A stretch of 19,078 bases of DNA from Pseudomonadota bacterium (GCA_021850555.1 JAJZLX010000197.1:1-19078), one strand, 5' to 3'. Counted from the first letter of the stretch, positions 7,486 to 16,416 are shown. The notes: generated by a model not told the origin, from the letters alone. Program-made: numbers and translations.

Positions 7486-8604
7486 ATGAATCCCTCCGCC
7501 ACGACCACGAACCTGCTGGGCCTGCCTCGGCCCACGCTCGAGGCCTTCGTGGTGCAGCTTGGCAGCAAGCCTTTCCGGGCCCGCCAGCTCATGCAATGGG
7601 TCTACAAGCGCGGGGAGCCTTCGTTCGAGCGCATGACGGACCTGGCCAAGGCATTCCGTGCCAGGCTCGCGGAGTGCGCCATCGTGCAGGCGCCCGAGGT
7701 CATCGCCACTCAGCACTCCGCCGACGGCACACGCAAGTGGCTCCTGCGTGCCGACGGGAGCCAGGCGTTCGAGATGGTCTACATCCCGGAGCCGGACCGC
7801 GCAACGCTCTGCATCTCCTCCCAGGTCGGCTGCGCGCTCGACTGCGCGTTCTGCTCGACGGCGCAGCAGGGGTTCAATCGCAACCTCACCACGGCGGAGA
7901 TCGTCGGCCAGGTTTGGCTTGCCAACCGCGAGCTCTCGGGCACGGTGGCGGATCTGGCGCGCGAGCGGGCGGTCACCAACGTCGTGCTCATGGGCATGGG
8001 CGAGCCGCTGGCGAATTTCCGCAATGTCGTCCCGGCGCTCGACATTCTTCTCGATGACTTCGGCTTCGATCTGTCGCGCCGGCGCGTGACCCTCTCGACC
8101 TCCGGCCTGGTGCCCCAAATTTACAAGCTGGCCGAGCGCAGCAACGTGGCGCTGGCAGTCTCCCTGCATGCCCCCGACGACGAGCTGCGCAACGAACTGG
8201 TGCCGATCAACCGGCGCCATCCCATCGCCGAGCTCCTCGAGGCCTGCTGGCATTACATTGATGAGCGCAACGGCCGCAGCGTCACCTTCGAGTACGTCCT
8301 TCTGGATGGTGTGAACGACTCTCGGGCCCAGGCCCGCGCGCTCGCGAAGCTCCTCGCGGGCCAGCCGGCCAAAGTCAACCTCATTCCCTTCAACCCCTTC
8401 CCGGGCACGCGCTTTCGGCGCTCGCCGCCGCAAGCGGTGCAGCAGTTCCGCGACGAGCTGATCCGCCGCGGAGTATTGGCGACGGTGCGCCGCACGCGCG
8501 GCGATGATATCGATGCGGCATGCGGCCAGCTGGCCGGCCGGGTCCTCGATCGCACCACGGTGCGCCTGGGCAGCCGGACTTTCGGCCTGGCGGTGCAGGC
8601 GTGA
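7486..8604 (+). CDS. rlmN: Dual-specificity rRNA/tRNA adenine-C2 methyltransferase RlmN
   Basis: RlmN is a radical S-adenosylmethionine enzyme that methylates C2 of A2503 in 23S rRNA and of A37 in several tRNAs, improving translational accuracy. The 372-residue product has the [4Fe-4S] motif CxxxCxxC at C116, C120 and C123 (GCALDCAFC), the family sequences VVLMGMGEPLANF and VTLSTSGLVPQI, and NLIPFNPFPGT. The cysteine that carries the transferred methyl in this mechanism is C346 (DIDAACGQL), matching C355 of the slightly longer E. coli protein. The ATG at 7486 gives the expected N-terminus (NLLGLPRPTLEAFV). It overlaps the next gene by a GTGA junction. RlmN needs Fe-S clusters, which fits the neighbouring desulfurase and iscA. 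Confidence 0.96.
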   Translation: MNPSATTTNLLGLPRPTLEAFVVQLGSKPFRARQLMQWVYKRGEPSFERMTDLAKAFRARLAECAIVQAPEVIATQHSADGTRKWLLRADGSQAFEMVYIPEPDRATLCISSQVGCALDCAFCSTAQQGFNRNLTTAEIVGQVWLANRELSGTVADLARERAVTNVVLMGMGEPLANFRNVVPALDILLDDFGFDLSRRRVTLSTSGLVPQIYKLAERSNVALAVSLHAPDDELRNELVPINRRHPIAELLEACWHYIDERNGRSVTFEYVLLDGVNDSRAQARALAKLLAGQPAKVNLIPFNPFPGTRFRRSPPQAVQQFRDELIRRGVLATVRRTRGDDIDAACGQLAGRVLDRTTVRLGSRTFGLAVQA

Positions 8605-9464
8605 CAGGATCGTCCGGAACGAATTTCGATGGCGGCAGCCGGCCGCAGGGCCGAGGCCCAGGGGCGAGCTGCGAAACGGCGAGTGTACGGTCTTCGCCGC
8701 GAGCATCGCGGGTGCGGCTTGCGCTGCTCGCGGGGGCGTCGCTCGCGGCGCTGCTCGCCGGCTGCGCCAATCGCCAGATGATCCGACAGCGGCACCAGGC
8801 GGCTGTTTTCAACACCGAGCTCGGCATCGCCTACATGCAGCGCGACGAGCTGGCGGTGGCCAAGAGAAAGCTCGACCTCGCCTTGAAGGAAAATCCCGAT
8901 AATCCGTCCGTGCACAGCGCGCGGGCGCTGCTGTTTGTCCGGCTGGGCGAGCCGCGGCGGGCTGATCGGGAGTTTCGCGAGGCTCTGCGGCTGGCGCCGC
9001 ACAACCCGAATTTCCAGAACGACTACGCGGTCTATCTGTGCAGCGCCGGGCGCACCGATCAGGGCGTCAAGTACTTCCTCATGGCTGCGCGCAACCCCCT
9101 TTATCTGACGCCGGTCGCCGCCTACACCAACGCCGGGGTTTGCCTGCGCTCGGCGCACCGGTACAAGGAGGCCGCACGGATGTTCCGCGCGGCGCTGGCG
9201 GTGCGTCCGAACTTCTCCCAGGCCGCCTGGCAGCTCGCGGACCTGGACTTCAAGCGCGGTCGACTCGCCCAGGCGCGGGCGGTGGTCACCGGCTATCTGT
9301 CCTCCTACAACGAGACGCCGGATCTGCTGCTGCTCGCGGTGAAGATCATGCGTGCCGAGCACGATGAGCTCGATGCCGCGCTCTACGCGCGCAAGCTCCA
9401 ACTCGACTTTCCGGACTCATCCCAGGCGCGCGCACTCGCCCGCCTCGGCAACGATCCGGGTTGA
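8601..9464 (+). CDS. pilF: Type IV pilus biogenesis/stability lipoprotein PilF (PilW)
   Basis: PilF/PilW is an outer-membrane lipoprotein of tetratricopeptide repeats that pilots the PilQ secretin to the outer membrane for type IV pili. A lipoprotein signal is clear: a hydrophobic run followed by LLAGC, the Cys being C55 from the start used here. After it come about six TPR-type helical repeats (NTELGIAYMQRDELAVAKRK, FVRLGEPRRADREFREAL, AAYTNAGVCLRSAHRYKEAA and similar). Two starts are possible. GTG at 8601 overlaps the rlmN stop and gives 287 residues with a long polar lead. GTG at 8712 gives 250 residues with the Cys at 18, closer to the usual PilF length. The first is used because of the coupled GTGA junction; the second may be the true one. 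rlmN-pilF-rodZ is the common order in gammaproteobacteria. Confidence 0.86.
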   Translation: MTGSSGTNFDGGSRPQGRGPGASCETASVRSSPRASRVRLALLAGASLAALLAGCANRQMIRQRHQAAVFNTELGIAYMQRDELAVAKRKLDLALKENPDNPSVHSARALLFVRLGEPRRADREFREALRLAPHNPNFQNDYAVYLCSAGRTDQGVKYFLMAARNPLYLTPVAAYTNAGVCLRSAHRYKEAARMFRAALAVRPNFSQAAWQLADLDFKRGRLAQARAVVTGYLSSYNETPDLLLLAVKIMRAEHDELDAALYARKLQLDFPDSSQARALARLGNDPG

Positions 9465-9469
9465 CGGCG

Positions 9470-10318
9470 ATGACCGGACAAACGGGCGGTGAGACAGGCC
9501 GCGGCTCCGGGATCGGGCCTCGGCTGCGCAGCGCCCGTGAGCGCAGAGGTTTGACCGTCGAGCAGGCTGCGCTGAAGCTGCATCTCGATCCGGCCGTGTT
9601 GCAGAGTCTCGAGGCAGAGGATTTCGGCGCCCTTGGCGCACCCATCTTCGTCAAGGGCTACGTCGGCCGCTATGCCGAGCTGGTGGGCGAGTCCGCCGAA
9701 TCACTCCAGCAGCTGCTCTCGAGCGCGGTGATTCCTGCGCCCGATCTGACGCGCATCCCTCGGGCCAGAGTGGAGGGCAGCCGAATCATCGGCCCGGCCG
9801 CGATCGCCGTCGTCGCCGGCGTGGTCGTGTTGGGCTCGATATGGTGGGGCATCTCGCGCTGGCATGAGCGACATCCGGCGCTCACACCGTCGCGGATCGC
9901 TCCAGGGAGGCTCGTTCCGCGCGACACCGTGTCCGGCGCGCCTGCCGTCTCCGGCAAGGCGGCTGTTTCCACGCCGGCGCCGGCCGCCGCAGGCGCGAGC
10001 CGCGCGGACCGGACTGCGGCCGGACCGTCCAAGGGCGAGGTGGGGATTACGCTGAAGTTTTCCGCGCCGAGCTGGGTGGACGTGAAGGACGCGGCCGGCA
10101 AGCGGCTGTATCGCGCGATGGTGCCGGCCGCTGCGGTACGGGTCTTCAAGGGGACAGCGCCGCTGCACGTCGTGTTGGGATATGCGCCGGCGGTGACGCT
10201 CGTGGTCGATGGCCGCACGACACCGATCAGCGCGCTGGTGCAAACCGATCATGCCGCCTCGTTCGAGGTGGCAGCCGATGGGCGCGTCCGGTCCGGACCG
10301 CGCCCGGGTGGAGAGTGA
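9470..10318 (+). CDS. rodZ: Cytoskeleton protein RodZ (helix-turn-helix membrane protein)
   Basis: RodZ links cytoplasmic MreB filaments to the elongation machinery and so sets rod shape. The 282-residue product shows the three-part family plan. A cytoplasmic helix-turn-helix domain (about 15-80) contains LRSARERRGLTVEQAALKL and the PIFVKGYVGRYAEL segment. A membrane helix spans about 106-127 (IIGPAAIAVVAGVVVLGSIW). A Pro/Ala-rich periplasmic linker (about 138-188) leads to a beta-rich C-terminal domain (about 190-275, DUF4115 type; SWVDVKDAAGKRLY). The ATG at 9470 follows the pilF stop by five bases; an in-frame TTG at 9461 is possible but unneeded. In many relatives ispG comes next, but here hisS follows directly. 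Confidence 0.87.
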   Translation: MTGQTGGETGRGSGIGPRLRSARERRGLTVEQAALKLHLDPAVLQSLEAEDFGALGAPIFVKGYVGRYAELVGESAESLQQLLSSAVIPAPDLTRIPRARVEGSRIIGPAAIAVVAGVVVLGSIWWGISRWHERHPALTPSRIAPGRLVPRDTVSGAPAVSGKAAVSTPAPAAAGASRADRTAAGPSKGEVGITLKFSAPSWVDVKDAAGKRLYRAMVPAAAVRVFKGTAPLHVVLGYAPAVTLVVDGRTTPISALVQTDHAASFEVAADGRVRSGPRPGGE

Positions 10319-10319
10319 G

Positions 10320-11609
10320 TTGACGCAAGAGATCCAGCCCGTCCGTGGGATGAACGATGTGCTGCCGACCGAGATCGGCGCATGGCAGACAATCGAAGGG
10401 GTCGGGCGCGAGCTGCTCACCGCCTATGGGTACCAGGAGATCCGCATCCCCGTGGTGGAGCGCACGGAGCTGTTCAAGCGGGCGATCGGTGAGTATACCG
10501 ACGTGGTCGAGAAGGAGATGTACACTTTCGTGGACCTGGGCGGCGAGAGTCTGACGCTGCGGCCGGAAGCCACCGCCGGCGTGATGCGCGCGCTCATCTC
10601 CAACGGCATGCTGCGCGGCCAGCGGCACAAGCTCTGGTGCACGGGTCCGATGTTCCGCCACGAGAAGCCGCAGAAGGGCCGTTATCGCCAGTTCCACCAG
10701 ATCAACGTCGAGGCGGTGGGCATGCCCGGCCCCGATGTGGATGTGGAGCTGATCGCGCTCACGGCACGCCTGTGGCGCCGGCTCGGGATCGAGCGGGTGC
10801 GCCTCGAGGTCAACTCCCTCGGCACGCCTGAGGCGAGGCGCGCCTACCGTGAGAGGCTGGTCGAGTACTTCCGCGCCCGCTACGAGCGGCTCGATGGCGA
10901 CAGCAGGCGGCGGCTCGAGGGCAACCCTCTGCGCATTCTCGACAGCAAGAATCCCGACATGCGCGAGCTGATCGACGGCGCGCCCGTGCTCACCGAGCAT
11001 CTGGACCCGGAGTCCGCCGAGCATTTCCAGGCGCTGCGCGCCTCGCTCGATGAGCTGGGCATCCCTTTCCGAGTCAATCCCCGCCTGGTCCGCGGCCTCG
11101 ACTACTACAGCCGCACCGTATTCGAATGGATCACCGATGCACTCGGCGCCCAGGATGCCGTATGCTCCGGCGGGCGCTACGATGGGCTGATGGCCCAGCT
11201 CGGAGGCGAGGCCACCCCGGGGATCGGGTTCGCGATGGGGGTGGAGCGCCTGGTGGCGCTGCTGACCCAGGCCGGCCAGGTGCAGCCATCGCCCGCCGCC
11301 GATGTCTACATCGTCGTGAGCGGCTCGCGTGCCGCGGCGAGCGGTGTCACGCTCGCCGAGCGGCTGCGCAACGAGCTGCCCAACAGGCGGTTCGAGCTCA
11401 ATCTCGGCGGCGGAAACTTCAAGGCGCAGTTCCGTCGCGCCGACCGAAGCGGGGCGGCGATCGCCTTGATTCTGGGCGATGATGAGCTCGAGCGCGGCGT
11501 CGCGTCCTTGAAACCTTTGCGCCGGGAAGCCGGTCAGAGCGAGTGTCCGCTGCCGGCCCTGGCCGCGGCGATCGAAGCGGCGCTCGCCGGTCCCACGGGG
11601 CAACCCTGA
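10320..11609 (+). CDS. hisS: Histidyl-tRNA synthetase
   Basis: HisRS is a class II aminoacyl-tRNA synthetase that charges tRNA-His. The 429-residue product carries the N-terminal PVRGMNDVLP, the class II motif 2 loop with R113 (FRHEKPQKGRYRQF), the histidine-specific R258-GLDYYSRTVFEW block and motif 3 (TPGIGFAMGVERL), then the anticodon-binding domain from about residue 330. The start is taken as TTG at 10320 because GGAG lies six bases upstream and the N-terminus then matches the family; GTG at 10308 would add four residues and has no clear ribosome binding site. Only one base separates it from the rodZ stop, indicating translational coupling. yfgM follows after 12 bases. Confidence 0.97.
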   Translation: MTQEIQPVRGMNDVLPTEIGAWQTIEGVGRELLTAYGYQEIRIPVVERTELFKRAIGEYTDVVEKEMYTFVDLGGESLTLRPEATAGVMRALISNGMLRGQRHKLWCTGPMFRHEKPQKGRYRQFHQINVEAVGMPGPDVDVELIALTARLWRRLGIERVRLEVNSLGTPEARRAYRERLVEYFRARYERLDGDSRRRLEGNPLRILDSKNPDMRELIDGAPVLTEHLDPESAEHFQALRASLDELGIPFRVNPRLVRGLDYYSRTVFEWITDALGAQDAVCSGGRYDGLMAQLGGEATPGIGFAMGVERLVALLTQAGQVQPSPAADVYIVVSGSRAAASGVTLAERLRNELPNRRFELNLGGGNFKAQFRRADRSGAAIALILGDDELERGVASLKPLRREAGQSECPLPALAAAIEAALAGPTGQP

Positions 11610-11612
11610 TTA

Positions 11613-11619
11613 GGAGAGG
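11613..11619 (+). promoter_or_regulatory. Strong ribosome binding site for the GTG start of yfgM
   Basis: GGAGAGG lies three bases before GTG at 11622, inside the 12-base gap after hisS. It supports the GTG as start and explains how this non-ATG gene is translated efficiently. Confidence 0.6.
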
Positions 11620-11621
11620 TC

Positions 11622-12314
11622 GTGGAAAGTTATTTTGATGAACGCGAACGGTGGGAAGCCCTGCTCGGTTGGCTGCGCGGCAACGGGCTGGCCATCCTGG
11701 CAGGCGTGGCGCTCGCCGCCGTCGCGTTCGGCGGCTACCGCTGGTGGCAGGGGCACCTCGATCAGCGTGACCTCAACGCCAATGCGTTGTATGCGCAGAT
11801 GGAGAATGCCTTCGCGCGGGGCGATGAAGTGAGCGCGTTTGCCGCGGCCGGAGAGCTCGAGCGCACCTACGCCTCGACGCCGTACGCCGATCAGGCGAGG
11901 CTCGCTTCCGCCGGGGTGTTCGTGCAGGACGGCGAGCTCGCACGGGCGGCCGGCGAGCTGCGTGTCGTCATGCTGCACCCGCACGATCCCATCCTGGGGT
12001 TGATCGCGAGGCTGCGGCTCGCACGGGTGCAGATCGCGCAACACCAGGCCAAGGAAGCGCTCGCGACACTCGATGCCGTCAATCCGGGGGCATTCGCCAC
12101 GCGCTACGCCGTGGTTCGCGGAGATGCCTACTACGCGTTGGGCGAGCGGGCGGCGGCCCTGGCTCAGTACCGGCTCGCCCGCGCCGCCGATTCGGACGGC
12201 GAGACCGACAAGCACCTGCTGGACCTGGAAATCTCGGACCTGGCCGCGAACCTGCCGCAAAAGACTCCGGCCTCGCACCCGGCGAAACCGGGCCCGGCTC
12301 CGGCCGGCAAGTAG
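11622..12314 (+). CDS. yfgM: Tetratricopeptide membrane protein of the YfgM family
   Basis: YfgM is an inner-membrane protein with a periplasmic TPR domain; in E. coli it works with SecYEG-associated PpiD as part of the periplasmic chaperone network. The 230-residue product has a short cytoplasmic N-terminus (MESYFDERERWEALLGWLRG), one membrane helix (about 20-40, NGLAILAGVALAAVAFGGY), then helical repeats (YAQMENAFARGDEVSAFAAA, RGDAYYALGERAAALAQYRL) and a Pro/Ala/Lys-rich tail. Length, topology and position between hisS and bamB all agree with the family, which is recognised more by plan and place than by strict motifs. bamB follows 58 bases later. Confidence 0.83.
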   Translation: MESYFDERERWEALLGWLRGNGLAILAGVALAAVAFGGYRWWQGHLDQRDLNANALYAQMENAFARGDEVSAFAAAGELERTYASTPYADQARLASAGVFVQDGELARAAGELRVVMLHPHDPILGLIARLRLARVQIAQHQAKEALATLDAVNPGAFATRYAVVRGDAYYALGERAAALAQYRLARAADSDGETDKHLLDLEISDLAANLPQKTPASHPAKPGPAPAGK

Positions 12315-12372
12315 CACCAACCTGAACCCAAACGCCGCGGATAGACCATTGCGCACTCATACCAACCGATCG

Positions 12373-13539
12373 ATGAGATTCTGGATCGCGGCGGCCGCTG
12401 TCGTGCTGCTCGCGGGCTGCTCGCACAAACAGGTCGATCAGCCGGCCAAGCTCACTCCCATCAAGAAGGCGACGCTGCGCGTGCGCAGGATCTGGACAGC
12501 CTCGGTCGGCGGGTTCCAGTTCCTGGGCTTCGGCGACGGTCAGATGAAGGAGCTTCGTCTCGGCCTGGGTCTGGCCGTGCAGGGAGCCCGGGTGTTCGCC
12601 TCCGGTCACAAGGGGCTGGTCGCGGCGTTCAACCTGCGCACCGGGCGGCGGCTGTGGGAGACCGATACGCGGGTGCCGCTCGGCGGTGGGCCGGCCGTAT
12701 ACGGCAACATCCTGGTTATGGGCGGCAGCGACGGGGACGTGGTTGCCTTGAGCGCCGTGAATGGCAAGCAGCTCTGGAAAGTCACGCTGCCCGGCGCGAT
12801 CATCTCCTCGCCCGCGGTATCGAATGACCTCGTTGCGGTCCGCACCATCGATGGCACGCTGCACGCGCTCTCGCCCCAAGACGGAAAGGAACTGTGGGAG
12901 ACCCATCAGGAGATGCCCTCGCTGTCGCTGCGGGGGGCCGCAATCCCGGTGATTGCGGACAATATGGTGATCAGCGGCTTCGCCAACGGCAAGGTGCTGG
13001 CCGTCAATGCCGCGGACGGCACGCAGAGGTGGGTGGCGACCGTTTCGGAGCCGCATGGTCAGACCGCCATCGAGCGGCTCTCGGATGTCCAGGGCGCGGC
13101 GATCGTGGCCGACAACGATGTCTACACGGTCGGTTATCACGGCACGGTCGACATGCTGGCGCTCAAGAGCGGCCAGCCATGGTGGTCGCACAAGGCGTCG
13201 AGCTTCCGCGGACTCGCTCTCGGCGCGCACGCGGTCTACATGTCGACCGAGGATGGCGCAGTGGTGGCGCTGAACCGCAAGAACGGCGCGGTCATCTGGA
13301 GTCAGAAGGCGCTTCGGTACCGCTCGGTGACCACTCCGGCGGTGAGCAAATACGGGATCGTCGTGGCCGACTACCAAGGCTATGTTCATTGGCTGAACAA
13401 GCGCACGGGCGCCTTCGAGGTCCGCACCGAAAGCGGCGGGGTACGGGTTTCCAATCCGCCCATCGCCGTCGGCAACGAGGTGCTGGTCATCAACGACGTC
13501 GGCGAGATCAGCGCCTTCCGGGTCTCTCCGCGTCGATGA
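12373..13539 (+). CDS. bamB: Outer membrane protein assembly factor BamB
   Basis: BamB is a lipoprotein of the BAM complex that helps insert beta-barrel proteins into the outer membrane. The 388-residue product begins with a lipoprotein signal (MRFWIAAAAVVLLAGC, lipid-bearing Cys16) and then has a beta-propeller built from PQQ-like repeats, seen as recurring pieces such as FNLRTGRRLWETD, LSAVNGKQLWKVT, LSPQDGKELWETH, VNAADGTQRWVAT and LNRKNGAVIWSQK. Length is like E. coli BamB (392). ATG at 12373 gives a compact signal peptide; an in-frame TTG at 12349 would add eight residues (LRTHTNRS) and is less likely. Its position between yfgM and der is the conserved one. Confidence 0.93.
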   Translation: MRFWIAAAAVVLLAGCSHKQVDQPAKLTPIKKATLRVRRIWTASVGGFQFLGFGDGQMKELRLGLGLAVQGARVFASGHKGLVAAFNLRTGRRLWETDTRVPLGGGPAVYGNILVMGGSDGDVVALSAVNGKQLWKVTLPGAIISSPAVSNDLVAVRTIDGTLHALSPQDGKELWETHQEMPSLSLRGAAIPVIADNMVISGFANGKVLAVNAADGTQRWVATVSEPHGQTAIERLSDVQGAAIVADNDVYTVGYHGTVDMLALKSGQPWWSHKASSFRGLALGAHAVYMSTEDGAVVALNRKNGAVIWSQKALRYRSVTTPAVSKYGIVVADYQGYVHWLNKRTGAFEVRTESGGVRVSNPPIAVGNEVLVINDVGEISAFRVSPRR

Positions 13540-13606
13540 CGATTTAAGTACTGCCGCAGGCCCGGCCGGCGGACAATGCATCAGTCGGTCGAGAGTCAAA
13601 AAGGTC

Positions 13607-14983
13607 ATGCTGCCCGTCGTCGCCCTGGTCGGACGGCCCAATGTGGGCAAGTCGACCCTGTTCAATGTGCTCACCGGTACCCGCGACGCAATCGTTGCGG
13701 ACGTTCCCGGCTTGACCCGCGACCGGCAGTACGGATTCGGTCGGCTGGGGCCGGTGCCTTGCGTGCTGATCGACACCGGCGGCCTGGTCGAGAACCCGAG
13801 CGGGATCGAGGCGCAGATGCGCGAGCAGACCGAACGCGCCGTGCAGGAGGCCGATCGGCTGCTGTTCGTGGTCGATGCGCGCTCGGGGCTGACTCCTCAG
13901 GACCATTTCGTGGCGCGGGAGCTGCGCAAGTCCGGCAAGCCCGTGATCCTGGTGCTCAACAAGGCAGAAGGGCTTGATCTGGAAATCGCGGCCGCGGACT
14001 TCCACACGCTCGGCTTCGGCGAGCCTGTCGGAGTGTCGGCGAGCCACGGGCAGGGATGTGAGGATCTCATGGCGCTCGCGCTGCAGGGACTTGATAGAGA
14101 GCCTGCCGAGGAACGGCGTCAGGATGAGGTGCGCATCGCCATCATCGGCCGTCCCAACGTAGGCAAGTCGACGCTGGTCAACCGCCTGCTCGGGCAGGAG
14201 CGGGTCATCGCGAGCGATCAGCCCGGCACCACGCGCGACAGCATCCTGGTGCCCTTCGAGCGCGACGGTCGCCGGTTCGCGCTGATCGATACGGCAGGCA
14301 TGCGGCGCCGCGCCCGGGTTGCGGATGTCGTCGAGCGCGCCAGCGTGGCCAAGACGTTGCAGGCGATCGAGGAGGCGCACGTGGTGATTCTGGTCCTCGA
14401 CGCGCACGATACCGTTGCCGAGCAGGATGCCAGCGTGCTCGGCATCGCGCTCGAGCGCGGACGCGCGCTCATCATCGCGGTCAATAAATGGGACGGCATT
14501 CCCACTGACCAGCGCGAGCAGATCCACCGGCAACTCGCCCTCAGACTCGATTTCGTGCCCTTTGCGCCGCTGCATTTCATCTCGGCGCGGCACGGAACCG
14601 GGGTGGGCGAACTCGTCCACTCGACGGTGCGGGCCTACGAGGCCGCCATGCGGGAGATGCCCACCCGGGAGCTGACACGGACCCTGGAGCGCGCCACCAC
14701 GGCGCATCAGCCGCCTCTGGTGCACGGCCGACGCATCAAGCTGCGCTACGCCCACCAGGGCGGGCGCAATCCTCCACGCGTGGTCATCCACGGCAACCAG
14801 ACCTCGTCGGTGCCGGGAGCCTACACACGATATCTCACCAACGTGTTCCGCAAGACCTTCGATCTGTTCGCGACACCGGTGGCCATCGAGTATCGAACCG
14901 ACGAGAATCCCTTCGACAGGCCGGGCAGGGCGAGGAAGAAGACGGGCGAGATCAAGCGGCGGGCTCGCAAGACCCGCCGGTGA
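13607..14983 (+). CDS. der: Ribosome-assembly GTPase Der (EngA)
   Basis: Der is an essential GTPase with two tandem G domains and a KH-like domain that acts in 50S subunit maturation. The 458-residue product has a first P-loop at 9-16 (GRPNVGKS) and a second at 181-188 (GRPNVGKS), with the matching DVPGLTRDR and DTGG, then SDQPGTTRDS and DTAGMRRRARV for switch regions. The base-specificity motifs are NKAEG in the first domain and NKWDG in the second. The C-terminal KH-like domain (about 350-440) includes HGRRIKLRYAHQGGRNPP, and the tail is very basic (KKTGEIKRRARKTRR). AAAAAGG precedes the ATG at 13607. A 7-bp inverted repeat overlaps its stop (14957-14979). The convergent gene on the other strand begins to end 142 bases later; I see no gene in that gap. 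Confidence 0.97.
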   Translation: MLPVVALVGRPNVGKSTLFNVLTGTRDAIVADVPGLTRDRQYGFGRLGPVPCVLIDTGGLVENPSGIEAQMREQTERAVQEADRLLFVVDARSGLTPQDHFVARELRKSGKPVILVLNKAEGLDLEIAAADFHTLGFGEPVGVSASHGQGCEDLMALALQGLDREPAEERRQDEVRIAIIGRPNVGKSTLVNRLLGQERVIASDQPGTTRDSILVPFERDGRRFALIDTAGMRRRARVADVVERASVAKTLQAIEEAHVVILVLDAHDTVAEQDASVLGIALERGRALIIAVNKWDGIPTDQREQIHRQLALRLDFVPFAPLHFISARHGTGVGELVHSTVRAYEAAMREMPTRELTRTLERATTAHQPPLVHGRRIKLRYAHQGGRNPPRVVIHGNQTSSVPGAYTRYLTNVFRKTFDLFATPVAIEYRTDENPFDRPGRARKKTGEIKRRARKTRR

Positions 14984-15125
14984 GCGCCATCCTCGATGCG
15001 CGCGACCGGACGCGGTACTCCGTCCAGCCCGCATGGCCCGCATCCTCGGCCAGGGCAGAAGTTGCCCCTCCCCGCCGGCGAGGCTGCGGAACAGGTCTCG
15101 CAGCTTCGCGTAGGACTCGAACGCC

Positions 15126-16295
15126 CTAGAACGCGTTGTGTCCCGTCAGCTCTCGTCCCACCGAGAGCTCATGGATGGTCTCCGTGCCCTCGTAGGTGAT
15201 GACGCTCTCGAGATTGAGCATATGGCGGATGGGGGCGTATTCGGCGCTGATGCCCGCTCCGCCCAGCATGTCGCGGCAGTCCCGCGCGATATCGAGCGCC
15301 ATGCGGCAGTTGTTCCACTTGGCGAGCGACACGTGCACCGGCTGCATGAGCCCTCGCTCCTTCATCCGGCCGAGCTCGAGCGCCATGAGCTGTGCGCCGG
15401 TGATCCGCCGCGCCATGTCGGCCAGGCGGACCTGGATGGCCTGATTCTGCGAGAGCGGACGGCCGAACAGCTGCCGTGAGCCGCAGTACTCGAGCAGCTG
15501 CGCGAGGCAGGCCTGCGCCGCGCCGATGACGCCCCATGCAATTCCGTAGCGCGCCTGTGTCAGGCAGGACAGCGGCCCCTTCAGGCCGACGACGCCGGGC
15601 AGGACGCATTCCTCGGGTACGAGGACGTCGTCGAAGAACAGGGCCGAAGTCACGGAGGCGCGCAGCGAGAACTTGCGCTCGATCAGCTGCGTGGTGAATC
15701 CGCGGGTGCCCTTGTCGATGAGGAACCCCCGGATGCCCTCGTCGGTCTGCGCCCACACCACGGCGACGTCCGCGATCGAGCCGTTGGTGATCCACATCTT
15801 CGAGCCGTTGAGCACCCAGTCCCGGCCCCGCTGGCGGGCGTGAGTCTTCATGTTGGCCGGGTCCGAGCCGCCGTGCGGCTCGGTGAGGCCGAAGCAGCCG
15901 ATGAGCTCGCCGCGGGCCATGCGCGGCAGGTATCTCTCCTTCTGCTCCTCCGACCCGTAAGAGTGGATCGGGTACATGCACAGCGAGGACTGCACAGACA
16001 CGAAGCTGCGGATGCCCGAGTCGCCGCGCTCGAGCTCCTGGCAGATCAGCCCGTAACAGATCGCATTGAGGTCGGCGCAGCCGTAGCCCGAGAGGGACGA
16101 GCCGAGCAGCCCGAGTTCGGCGAGCCCGGGGATGAGCTCGCGCGGGAAGCGATGCTCTTCGAAGCACTCGCGGATGATGGGCAACACGCGCTCATCGACG
16201 AGGCGGCGGACGGAGTCCTGCACCATGCGCTCCTCCTCCGTGAGCGTGCCTCGAAGCCCGTAGAGATCGAGCGGATCAAGCGTAGTGGTCGACAA
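15126..16295 (-). CDS. gcdH: Acyl-CoA dehydrogenase, glutaryl-CoA dehydrogenase-like
   Basis: This is an FAD-dependent acyl-CoA dehydrogenase most like glutaryl-CoA dehydrogenase, which oxidises and decarboxylates glutaryl-CoA to crotonyl-CoA in lysine and tryptophan breakdown. Seen: ELERGDSGIRSFVSVQSS, GCFGLTEPHGGSDPANM (FAD/substrate loop), CRDMLGGAGISAEY, and the catalytic base E369 in TYEGTETIHEL. R96 and S100 occupy the places of the Arg and Ser that bind the glutaryl carboxylate in the human enzyme, supporting the substrate call. The start is taken as TTG at 16295 because AGGGGAG lies nine bases upstream and the 389-residue length then matches the family. TTG at 16304 or GTG at 16352 (408 residues) are alternatives. 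It is convergent with der and divergent from the PduX-like gene. A short- or branched-chain acyl-CoA substrate cannot be excluded. Confidence 0.83.
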   Translation of the reverse strand: MSTTTLDPLDLYGLRGTLTEEERMVQDSVRRLVDERVLPIIRECFEEHRFPRELIPGLAELGLLGSSLSGYGCADLNAICYGLICQELERGDSGIRSFVSVQSSLCMYPIHSYGSEEQKERYLPRMARGELIGCFGLTEPHGGSDPANMKTHARQRGRDWVLNGSKMWITNGSIADVAVVWAQTDEGIRGFLIDKGTRGFTTQLIERKFSLRASVTSALFFDDVLVPEECVLPGVVGLKGPLSCLTQARYGIAWGVIGAAQACLAQLLEYCGSRQLFGRPLSQNQAIQVRLADMARRITGAQLMALELGRMKERGLMQPVHVSLAKWNNCRMALDIARDCRDMLGGAGISAEYAPIRHMLNLESVITYEGTETIHELSVGRELTGHNAF

Positions 16296-16416
16296 TGGCG
16301 TCAACTCCCCTGAAAGTGGCTCCCGGCGCAGTCTCCTCGATCGGGGCGGCACCGGAAAGGCCGCGATGATACCTTAGTCCGTGGTGAGCGGCATTGCCTT
16401 TATGAATCAATGACGT

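Noticed and set aside
7033..8706. 557-codon minus-strand open frame over ndk and rlmN
   Set aside because: Antisense to two highly conserved enzymes; Arg/His/Gly-rich with no domain signs.
12079..13776. 565-codon minus-strand open frame over yfgM and bamB
   Set aside because: Antisense shadow; no domain visible and the plus-strand genes are certain.
14957..14979. 7-bp inverted repeat (CGGCGGG/CCCGCCG) at the end of der as a terminator
   Set aside because: It lies within the coding region for the basic tail, is GC-only and has no T run, so it is not a convincing terminator.
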